64,000 bases of DNA from Labrys sp. WJW (lineage in GTDB: Bacteria > Pseudomonadota > Alphaproteobacteria > Rhizobiales > Labraceae): positions 268,132 through 332,131 of the forward strand of contig NZ_LYXZ01000018.1 in the NCBI RefSeq assembly GCF_001676615.1, written 5' to 3'. The position numbers were made by a program, and so were the translations under genes. Position 1 is the first letter of the stretch. Every line of letters begins with the position of its first letter. This document shows positions 8,400 through 16,600 of this stretch, in pieces. Below the pieces are notes generated by a model that was given only the letters and a program-made list of their open reading frames with translations, was not told the origin of the DNA and did no database searches.

Positions 8400-9929
8400 A
8401 TGGCTGTAGTGCAATCGGCGGCGCCGAGCCGCGGTACCTCGGACTCCGCCTATCTCATCGAGGTGGAGGGCGTACGCAAGGGCTTTCCCGGCGTGCTCGC
8501 ACTCGACAATGTCTCCTTCAAACTGCGTCCCGGCACGGTGCATGCCCTGATGGGCGAGAACGGCGCCGGCAAGTCGACGCTGATGAAGATCATCGCCGGC
8601 GTCTATCAGCGCGACGGCGGCGTGATGAAGCTGCGTGGGCAGGAGGTGCAGTTCTCCGGGCCTCTCGATGCGCTCCAGCAAGGCGTCGCCATGATCCATC
8701 AGGAGCTGAACCTGATGCAGTACATGACGGTGGCGGAAAACGTCTGGATCCGGCGCGAGCCTTTGACCCGGCTGGGTTTCGTCGACCATGGCGAGCTCAA
8801 CCGCCGCACGGCCAAGCTGTTCGAGCAGCTCAAGATCAGGATCGACCCCACCGTGCCCGTCGGCTCGCTGTCGGTGGCCAATCGCCAGATGGTCGAGATC
8901 GCCAAGGCGATTTCCTACAATTCCGACGTGTTGATCATGGACGAGCCGACCTCGGCCCTGACCGAGACGGAAGTCGCGCATCTGTTCGAGATCATCCACG
9001 ACCTCAAGGCCCAAGGTAAGGGCATCGTCTACATCACGCACAAGATGAACGAGCTCTTCGAGATTGCCGACGAGGTCTCGATCTTCCGCGACGGCAAATA
9101 TATCGGCACGGACCTTGCTGCCAATCTCACGCGCGACGAGATCATCCGCCGCATGGTCGGCCGCGAGATCACCCAGATGTTCCCCAAGGAGACGGTGCCG
9201 ATCGGCGACGTGGTCCTGTCGGTGAAGAACCTGACGCTCGACGGCGTCTTCCACGATGTCTCCTTCGACCTGCGTGCCGGCGAGATCCTCGGTTTCGCCG
9301 GGCTGGTCGGGGCAGGGCGCTCCAATGTGGCGGAGGCCCTGTTCGGCGTGACGCCGGCCTCCTCCGGCACGATCGAGATCTTCGGCAAGCCCGTCTCCAT
9401 CTCCTCGCCTGCGGTCGCCATGCGCCAGGGCATGGCGTTCCTCACCGAGGACCGCAAGGATACCGGCTGCTTTCTCATCCTCGATATCCTCGAGAACATG
9501 CAGATGGCGGTGCTGACGCAGCGCTACGTCAAGGCTGGCTTCGTCGCCTCGGGCGAGGTGACGCCGGCCTGTACCGAGATGAGCGCGGCGCTGCGCGTCA
9601 AGACGCCGAACTTGCATGAGCGCATCGAGAACCTGTCCGGCGGCAACCAGCAGAAGGTGCTGATCGGCCGCTGGCTCCTGACCAAGCCGAAGATACTCAT
9701 CCTCGACGAGCCGACGCGCGGCATCGATGTCGGCGCCAAGGCCGAGATCCACCGCCTGATCAGCAAGCTGGCGGGCGAGGGCGTGGCGGTGATCATGATC
9801 TCTTCGGAACTGCCCGAGGTGCTGGGCATGAGCGACCGCATCCTCGTCATGCATGCCGGCCATGCCACCGGCATCCTCGATCGCTCCGAGGCGGACCAGG
9901 TCAAGATCATGGAACTGGCCGCGCGCTGA
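8400..9929 (+). CDS. Sugar ABC importer ATPase with two nucleotide-binding domains
   Basis: This 509-aa protein is the fused double ATPase of ribose/xylose/inositol-type importers (RbsA/MglA class). Domain 1 has Walker [10 protein letters not shown] at residues 52-60 and Walker B with DEPTSAL. Domain 2 has the degenerate GLVGAGRSN loop typical of this class, then the LSGGNQQK signature and [15 protein letters not shown]. Length is standard. The ATG at 8400 follows an AACAAGG stretch. It should energise the permease encoded next and work with the binding protein encoded before it. Confidence 0.95.
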   Translation: MAVVQSAAPSRGTSDSAYLIEVEGVRKGFPGVLALDNVSFKLRPGTVHALMGENGAGKSTLMKIIAGVYQRDGGVMKLRGQEVQFSGPLDALQQGVAMIHQELNLMQYMTVAENVWIRREPLTRLGFVDHGELNRRTAKLFEQLKIRIDPTVPVGSLSVANRQMVEIAKAISYNSDVLIMDEPTSALTETEVAHLFEIIHDLKAQGKGIVYITHKMNELFEIADEVSIFRDGKYIGTDLAANLTRDEIIRRMVGREITQMFPKETVPIGDVVLSVKNLTLDGVFHDVSFDLRAGEILGFAGLVGAGRSNVAEALFGVTPASSGTIEIFGKPVSISSPAVAMRQGMAFLTEDRKDTGCFLILDILENMQMAVLTQRYVKAGFVASGEVTPACTEMSAALRVKTPNLHERIENLSGGNQQKVLIGRWLLTKPKILILDEPTRGIDVGAKAEIHRLISKLAGEGVAVIMISSELPEVLGMSDRILVMHAGHATGILDRSEADQVKIMELAAR

Positions 9930-10005
9930 GGCGCGAGGCCCTGGAATTGGAAGAACCCCGATACGATGCGCCGTGAGGCGCTTAGCGATAGAATTGGAGG
10001 ATCCC

Positions 10006-11052
10006 ATGTCCGCGAATGAGGCTGCCGGCAAATCGCCGCAGATATCCAGCGCCAAACCGCATCGCCGGCTGCCGCAGGAACTGAGCATCCTGGCGGTTCT
10101 CGCCGTCATCGTGGCGATATTCGAGCTCATCGGCTGGCCGCTGAAGAGCCAGAGCTTCTTCTTCAATGCGGGGCGCCTGAGCATCATCTTCCTGCAGGTG
10201 GCGGTGATCGGCATCATCGCGGTGGGCGTGGCGCAGACCATCATCACCAGCGGCGTCGACCTGTCCTCCGGCTCCGTGGTGGGCGCCACCGCCATGATCG
10301 CCGCCTCGCTCGCGCAGGTGAGCACGGCCCGCTCCGTGGTCTATCCCCACCTCACCGACCTGCCCTTCATCATTCCCGTGCTGGCGGGCCTGGCGACGGG
10401 GCTGCTTGCCGGTGTCATCAACGGCGCGCTGATCGCCTACGCCAATGTGCCGCCCTTCATCGCCACGCTGGGCATGATGGTCTCGGCGCGCGGTTTCGCC
10501 ACCTGGTACACCAATGGCCAGCCCGTCAGCACCTTCACGCCCTCCTTCCGCATCATTGGTTCGCCGGTGGAGCTCTTCGGCTTCTCCGTCGACGTGCCGA
10601 CGGTGATCTTCCTGGTGGTGGCGCTGATCTTCCACATCGCCATGTGCTACACGCGCTACGGCAAGTTCACCTATGCCATCGGCTCGAACATGCAGGCCGC
10701 CCGTGTTTCGGGCATCGATGTGAAGTGGCACCTGGTCAAGGTCTACGGCTTCGCCGGCCTGCTTTCGGGCCTGGCCGGTGTGGTGCAGATCGCCCGGGCC
10801 GGCTCGGGCCAGGCCGGTGCAGGCCTCGGCTACGAGCTGCAGGCCATCGCGGCGGTGGTGATCGGCGGCACCTCGCTCTCCGGCGGCGTGGGACGTATCA
10901 CCTCCACGGTGATAGGCCTCCTCATCCTCTCGGTGGTGACCTCGGGCTTCACCTTCCTCGGCGTTCCCGCCTCCCTGCAGCAGATCGTGCTCGGCGCCAT
11001 CATCGTGGGCGCCGTGGTGATCGACCAGTATCGCCGGCGCCGGAAGGTCTGA
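10006..11052 (+). CDS. Sugar ABC importer permease (RbsC-like)
   Basis: This 348-aa protein has about ten hydrophobic segments and the family block INGALIAYANVPPFIATLGM, with a late GTSLSGGVG loop as in RbsC. The ATG at 10006 has a TTGGAGG ribosome site; upstream in-frame codons overlap the ATPase gene in another frame and look non-coding. It completes the importer, and a strong terminator follows at 11073. Confidence 0.94.
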   Translation: MSANEAAGKSPQISSAKPHRRLPQELSILAVLAVIVAIFELIGWPLKSQSFFFNAGRLSIIFLQVAVIGIIAVGVAQTIITSGVDLSSGSVVGATAMIAASLAQVSTARSVVYPHLTDLPFIIPVLAGLATGLLAGVINGALIAYANVPPFIATLGMMVSARGFATWYTNGQPVSTFTPSFRIIGSPVELFGFSVDVPTVIFLVVALIFHIAMCYTRYGKFTYAIGSNMQAARVSGIDVKWHLVKVYGFAGLLSGLAGVVQIARAGSGQAGAGLGYELQAIAAVVIGGTSLSGGVGRITSTVIGLLILSVVTSGFTFLGVPASLQQIVLGAIIVGAVVIDQYRRRRKV

Positions 11053-11072
11053 GGCGAGCGGCACGACGATCG

Positions 11073-11100
11073 AACGGCCCGTCCGTGAGGACGGGCCGTT
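11073..11100 (+). terminator. Terminator of the ABC importer operon
   Basis: AACGGCCCGTCC and GGACGGGCCGTT form a perfect 12-bp stem with a 4-nt GTGA loop, followed by CTCATTTG. It lies 20 bp after the permease stop. The remaining gap to 11389 shows no gene that can be supported. Confidence 0.88.
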
Positions 11101-11389
11101 CTCATTTGTCCAGCCCTGTCGTCCCCGAGGAGGCATACACGATTGGTTGCAGTCAAGCGTGCCCTCGCGAACAGGCTCGTTGCCTCGTCGCCGACTTACT
11201 ATATGTAGTCGATCCTTGTAGTGACTGCCGATGGCCCATCGGTCTAGAATTGTCCGGCTGGGGCGGCACAGAAGATCGAATGACACCATGGTCAATGCGG
11301 CACGAAAGTTCCCCTGGCCAAGAAATGAGGGGTGAGAGGGTCAACTCTTCCGGCCGGTGCCGGGAAAGGGCTGAGCCTGGCGAGACTTG

Positions 11390-12148
11390 ATGAGCAGCAA
11401 CACCACCGTCTATCTCTTTCCGCATATCCTGAAATGCGCCGGCCTGAGCGTGAGGGACTATCTCCTGCACGATGTTCCGCCGCGCGGTTCCGCCGTGATC
11501 TATTCCAAGCCCGAGCAACGGCCTTGGCTCGATCCTGCGAACCGCGTGCCCCAAGCCGATCGCGACGAGATCCGTATCCTGTTCGGCCACAGATTGCCGC
11601 GCACGGCCGCCCGAGGTTTCGAAGGCCGCATCATCCGGGAGGTCGGCCTGCTGCGGGAACCGGTGTCCTTCTATGTCTCGCTCTACAATTTCCTGCAGAA
11701 GACGCCCGAGAGGCATCGGATCGTGGGCATGTCCTTCGAGCAATGGTATCCGACCAACAAGCACAACCGCATCAGCCGCTTCTATTTCAGGCATTATTTC
11801 GGCCTGTCCTCCCTGGGCATCCGCAAGATGAGCCAGCGCCAGAGGTTCGAATTCCTGTCCAGGCAATTCGAGACGTTCTGGTTCGTCGGTGACTATCGCA
11901 ATTGCGATGCGGTGATGGAGCAGATGACCCAGGATATCGGCTGGAAGTTCGAGAAACTGCCCCATGAGAATGCTGCGCCCACCAATGCGCTGCGCAGTCA
12001 GGATATTGGCGAGGCACTGCGCCGGAAGATCCTGCAGGACAATGCGCTCGATCTGGCCCTTTACGAAACCTGGGCCGAGCGCAAATGGGGGGACAATCCA
12101 ACGCTGGAGCGCGGGCAGGGGCTGAACAATCGTTGGACCTGGCAATAG
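11390..12148 (+). CDS. Sulfotransferase-like protein
   Basis: This 252-aa protein resembles carbohydrate sulfotransferases of the sulfotransferase-2 type. Near the N terminus FPHILKCAG resembles the HIPKTAG-type loop that binds the 5-prime phosphosulfate of PAPS. At mid-protein LREPVSFYVSLYNF resembles the LRDPVERFLSLY segment that binds the 3-prime phosphate. There is no signal peptide or membrane segment. ATG at 11390 is preferred to the TTG directly before it. It stands alone between the importer operon and a gene-poor stretch. A sulfated surface polysaccharide, lipid or signal molecule would be a possible product, but no acceptor is visible nearby. Confidence 0.6.
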   Translation: MSSNTTVYLFPHILKCAGLSVRDYLLHDVPPRGSAVIYSKPEQRPWLDPANRVPQADRDEIRILFGHRLPRTAARGFEGRIIREVGLLREPVSFYVSLYNFLQKTPERHRIVGMSFEQWYPTNKHNRISRFYFRHYFGLSSLGIRKMSQRQRFEFLSRQFETFWFVGDYRNCDAVMEQMTQDIGWKFEKLPHENAAPTNALRSQDIGEALRRKILQDNALDLALYETWAERKWGDNPTLERGQGLNNRWTWQ

Positions 12149-12715
12149 CTGCGACGGGGCTGCATCCATCGGGTGCTCCGTGCGTTTCAAACTCTTGCCC
12201 TGATCCCGTGCTAAACAGGTGACAGGCTGGCGTCCGCGGGGCCTGCGAAGAGCAATCCTCGGCTTTTATCAGATTGCCGGCCAGGCCTGAGCGCACGGAT
12301 CCGCCCATGGCCGAGGCGCCCGGGCCGATGACCCCTAATCAAACTTCGCTCCCCGATCAGAAGGGCTGAGTTCTTTCTGACCGGGGCTTTGTTCGCCTCT
12401 CCCATGATGTAAATGCCTGCGAGCGTGGCGGTCCGGAATTGCGTTGTGCAGCACGGGCTGAAAACGGGTCCGGCGATATCGTGCCGATACAGGCGTATCA
12501 CCTCCCACTCGCCTCCGATGGACCTCTTCGCCACTCGATCAGTCGAGCAGGCAGCGGAGGGCTCGATGCTTTTCCGCATGACGCGGCCCATTCCCAACAG
12601 GATGTACGGTCTGGACTGGTGCATAGCAGACGGAGCGGGCGCTCGCGGAATGACGGGCATCGTGCAGGTCAATTCGCATTGCTCACGGCTATCGGTGCAT
12701 CTGGCGTGTGACCAG
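12149..12715. other. Gene-poor stretch with no supported gene
   Basis: Open frames exist on both strands, but their translations are rich in Arg, Pro and Ser with no recognisable domain and look like non-coding reading of GC-rich DNA. Apart from the hairpin at 12351-12386 nothing could be assigned. Confidence 0.6.
12351..12386. terminator. Terminator-like hairpin
   Basis: CCCCGATCAGAA at 12351-12362 pairs with TTCTGACCGGGG at 12375-12386 (one G-U pair), 12-nt loop, followed by CTTTGTTC. It is 200 bp after the sulfotransferase-like gene, so it may end that transcript or one from an unseen small gene. Confidence 0.5.
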
Positions 12716-12928
12716 CTAGATTTGTTGCGACCGGGGCGGTGCGATCGTTTCAACGCTTGATTGGCTCGCAGCGGCCTTGGCTTGACGGTAGGCGGACAGA
12801 TCTGCCGGCGGCGAGCCGCCCGAGGTTGGCGCAGCATATCCTGGCGGGAGGCGGCAGATGAAATCGAACTCGGCATCGAGAAACGCCTGGCGCGCATCAA
12901 TCACGTTCGCCGCGTTGCGTAAGTCCAT
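12716..12928 (-). CDS. Possible small protein of unknown function
   Basis: A 70-aa frame begins MDLRNAANVIDARQAFLDAE and ends in a Pro/Ser/Ala-rich tail. A purine-rich GGTGGGGGC lies upstream of the ATG at 12928. The first 25 residues look like a real amphipathic helix; the rest is low complexity. It lies downstream of tRNA-Phe on the same strand. It could be a genuine small gene or the remnant of a larger one. No function is assigned. Confidence 0.3.
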   Translation of the reverse strand: MDLRNAANVIDARQAFLDAEFDFICRLPPGYAAPTSGGSPPADLSAYRQAKAAASQSSVETIAPPRSQQI

Positions 12929-13191
12929 GTCAGCCCCCACCGTTACGCTTTCCGGTACAGTGTTCGGGCGTGGGGTTAATGTTCGGTTGTGGGCGCGCAC
13001 TTTGCCGGGCCTTGCCGGCAGGCTGCCCGTTTCGCGTTGAGGATCACCGCGTCCCTGTGGAGGGTCGCAATGCGTAGACCATTGCAGACTTTCGCATCTG
13101 CGAGCGGATGGGTTGGGTACGCAAGAACGCGCGCTTTGGCGTTGAAGCGTTTTCAGGGATTTCGATGATTTTGGATGTCTGCGGAGAGAGA

Positions 13192-13267
13192 TGGTGCCTA
13201 GGGGCGGAATCGAACCACCGACACTGCGATTTTCAGTCGCATGCTCTACCAACTGAGCTACCTAGGC
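13192..13267 (-). tRNA. tRNA-Phe (GAA)
   Basis: Read on the minus strand the 76-nt sequence folds as a cloverleaf: acceptor GCCTAGG pairs with CCTAGGC, D-loop AGCTCAGTTGGTAGAGC, anticodon loop CTGAAAA with anticodon GAA, T-arm GGTTCGATTCC, and an encoded CCA at 13194-13192. No duplicated 3-prime end suggesting an integrated element was noticed. Confidence 0.96.
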
Positions 13268-13490
13268 ATCCGGCGAGTCAGCCGAGGCCGCCGCGAGACC
13301 GCGGGTGTATAGCCAGCGCCTCCGTGGTTGTCCAGCCCTCTTGCACGGAAAAAATAAGCCGGCTGCAAAAACACCGGTACGCACGCTGTTTCCACCGGTA
13401 CAGATGGTAAAAACTCTCTGAATCATGATTGCCGCCGACCCAGGGCGCCCTTAGTCTTGCGGGCTCGGTGGCCCGTTCCCTGTGCATGTC

Positions 13491-13560
13491 GCGTGATCCG
13501 GGCGTGTCGTCAGTTATGGATGGGACCCAATCGATAACTGGCGACACGCCCCGGTCACGC
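13491..13560. repeat. Long imperfect inverted repeat (MITE-like or leader hairpin)
   Basis: Arms of 27 bp at 13491-13517 and 13534-13560 match at 24 positions, with a 16-nt loop. The core GGGCGTGTCGTCAGTTAT resembles insertion-sequence terminal repeats, so the 70-bp unit may be a miniature element. It ends about 60 bp before the macroglobulin start and could also be a structured leader. The rest of the 13268-13623 gap shows no gene. Confidence 0.6.
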
Positions 13561-13623
13561 CGACTCGCTAGCGTGGACAGGACCGCCGCAACAAGCCCAG
13601 GGGCGGGTAAGAGGACAGGCAAC

Positions 13624-16600
13624 ATGGTCAGGCAGGCAGCGCGCCAAGGCGTCTTCGTGCGGTTTTTCTCGGCTTTCGTGCTCATGCTCGCCCTGCTGGG
13701 CTGGGTGGCCGCCGGCCCGGTGCAGGCGGCGCCGCTGTTCCAGGCCGACAGCTATTCCTATGCGGCTGACAGCTACAAGGACAGCATCGCCAAGCTGACC
13801 AAGACCATGAAGAAGAGCGCGCCGCAGCTCCAGGAAGAGCTGAAAGCGGCTATCAGCTCCGACAATGCGCGCAACACCGCCGTGGTGGTGGAGCAGTTCA
13901 TTGCCCTGTCTCCCAATGACGGAGCAATGTGGAAGCGCCTCGCCGATTTGCTGCTGGTGGCCGAGCCCTTTAACAGCCAGGACGGCTACGAACTGCCCTA
14001 CAAGGCGCTCGGCGCCTCGATTCGCGCCTATCAGCTTGCCAAGACGCCGCAGGAACAGGCCGATGCGCTCAACGATGTCGCCCAGGCGCTGGTCAAGCGC
14101 GAGGATTGGCGGCCGGCCCTCAACGCCTATCGCGCCAGCCTCGACCTGGTCGACAATGCCGAGATTCGCGAAGCCTATGAGGAAGTGCGCAAGGATCATG
14201 GCTTCCGCATCACCGACTATACGGTGGAGAGCGACGCGCCGCAGCCGCGCCTGTGCTTCCAGTTTTCCGACCCGCTGAGCAATGCGGTCGCCGATTACGC
14301 GCCCTATTTCACCCAGGAGCCCGGACCCGTCTCGGCCGTCACGGTCGACGGCACCAAGCTTTGCGTCGAGGGCCTGAAGCATGGCGGGCGCTACAAGGTC
14401 ACCGTGCGCCAGGGCCTGCCTTCGGCCGTGGACGAGAGCCTGCTCAAGAACGCCGACTATGAGATCTATGTGCGCGACCGCCTGCCATCCGTGCAGTTCG
14501 TCGGCAAGAGCTATGTCCTGCCGCGCACCGGCCAGAACGGCATCCCACTGGTCTCGGTCAATTCCACCCAGGCCAAGCTCGCGCTCTACCGGGTCGGCGA
14601 TCGCAGCCTGATTTCGGCGGTGATCGATTCCAATTTCCTCGACCAGATCTACGGTTCCCAGGCCAGCGAGATCGCCCGCACCAAGGGCAAGAAGGTCTGG
14701 GAAGGCACGATGGACCTCACCAGCACGCCGAACCAGGACGTCACCACCGCCTTTCCGGTCGACGAGGCGCTCGGCAAGATCGAACCCGGCCTTTATGTGA
14801 TGACGGCCCAGCCCGGGGAAGTGAAGGAAGACGAGGACAATCAGCTCGCGACGCAATGGTTCGTGGTTTCCGATCTCGGCCTGTCGACGCTGAAGGGCAA
14901 GGACGGCCTGCACGTCTTCCTGCGCTCGATCGCCTCGGCCGAGCCGCTTGCCAATGTCACGGTCCGACTGCTTGCCCGCAACAACGAGATTCTCGGCTCG
15001 GTGAAGACGGGGTCCGACGGCGCCGCCTTCTTCGATGCCGGCCTCACCAAGGGCAATGAGGGCCAGGAGCCCGCCCTCGTGGTCGCGTCCGACGACAAGA
15101 GCGACTACGCCTTCATCGATCTGACCCAGCAGGCCTTCGACCTCACCGACCGTGGCGTCACCGGCCGTGACCCGCCGGGGCCGGCCGATGCCTTCGTTTA
15201 TGTCGAGCGCGGCGTCTACCGCCGCGGCGAGACGGTGCATGCCGCCATCCTGCTGCGCGACGGCAATGCCAATGCCCTGGCCGACGTACCCGTCACCATG
15301 GTGGTGCAGCGCCCCGACGGCGTCGAATATTCGCGCACAGTGCTGAAGGACCAGGGCGCCGGCGGCCGCACGGCCGACATCGCCATCATTCCCTCCGCGG
15401 CCAGCGGCACCTGGCGCGTCGTCGCCTATACCGATCCCAAGGCTGCTCCGGTCGGCGAGACCACCTTCCTGGTCGAGGACTATGTGCCCGATCGCATCGA
15501 GTTCGACCTCGCCACTTCGGGCACCCGCATCGACCGCACCAGTGGTGCCAACCTCAAGGTGGACGGGCGCTATCTCTTCGGCGCCCCGGCCGCCGGCCTC
15601 GACATCGAGGGTGACGTCTCCGTTTCCACCGACAGCCAGCCTTTCTCGCAGTGGAAGAACTACGCCTTCGGCCTGTCGGACGAGAGCGTCGATACGGTGC
15701 AGAACACTGTCGACGATCTCGCGCAGACCGACGACAAGGGCCATGCCGAATTCACGGTGCCGCTGCCGCAATTGCCGACGACCACCCGTCCGCTCAAGGC
15801 CAGTTTCGTCATCCGCATGAAGGAAGGCGGCGGCCGCGGCGTCGTGCGTAGCGCCTCCCTGCCGATCGCCTCCACCGGCCCGATGCTGGCCTTGAAGCCC
15901 GGCTTCGCCGAGGGCACGGTGCCCGAGGGCCAGCAGGCCTTGTTCGACGCAATTGCCGTCGATCCCCAGGGCAACCAGGTAGCGGCCAAAGGCGCGACCT
16001 GGACGCTCAAGCGCCTGACCACGACCTATCAGTGGTACAAGAGCAACAATCGCTGGAACTATGAGGCTGTCACCACCGCCCGCAAGGTCGGCGGTGGCAC
16101 GGTCGATCTCTTGGCCGACAAGCCCGCTCAGATCTTCGCGCAGGTGCAATGGGGTCAATACCGCCTCGAAATCTCGGCGGATGGGCTGGCTTCCTCCTCC
16201 AGCTCCTTCTATGCGGGCTATTACACCAGCGAGAAGGCCGATACGCCCGACATGCTGCCGGTCGCCCTCGACCAGACCAGCGTCAAGACCGGCGATACGC
16301 TGCAGGTGAAGATCGATGCCCGTTTCGCCGGCAAGGCCTCGGTGCAGGTGGTCGGCGAGAAGCTGCTCTCCTCCACCCTGGTCGACGTGCCGGAGAAGGG
16401 GACGACCGTTCCCGTCACCGTCGGTAAGGATTGGGGCACAGGCGCTTATGTCGTGGTCACCCATTTCCGGCCGATGGACGTTGCTGCCAAGCGCATGCCG
16501 ACGCGCGCGATCGGCCTCGCCTGGTTTGGCATCGACCGCAATGAACGCACGCTCAAGGTCACGCTCACGCCGACCGAGTTGATGAAGCCGCGCCAGCCTC

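Noticed and set aside
8247..10325. A 692-codon antisense frame opposite the ABC ATPase gene
   Set aside because: Frame is a by-product of GC-rich codons in the sense gene; no motif or ribosome site.
12211..12900. A 229-codon minus-strand frame in the gap before tRNA-Phe
   Set aside because: Composition is Arg/Ser/Pro-rich without domain and the frame runs through the terminator-like hairpin.
13192..13267. tRNA-Phe as an integration site
   Set aside because: No duplicated tRNA end, integrase or phage gene was seen nearby.
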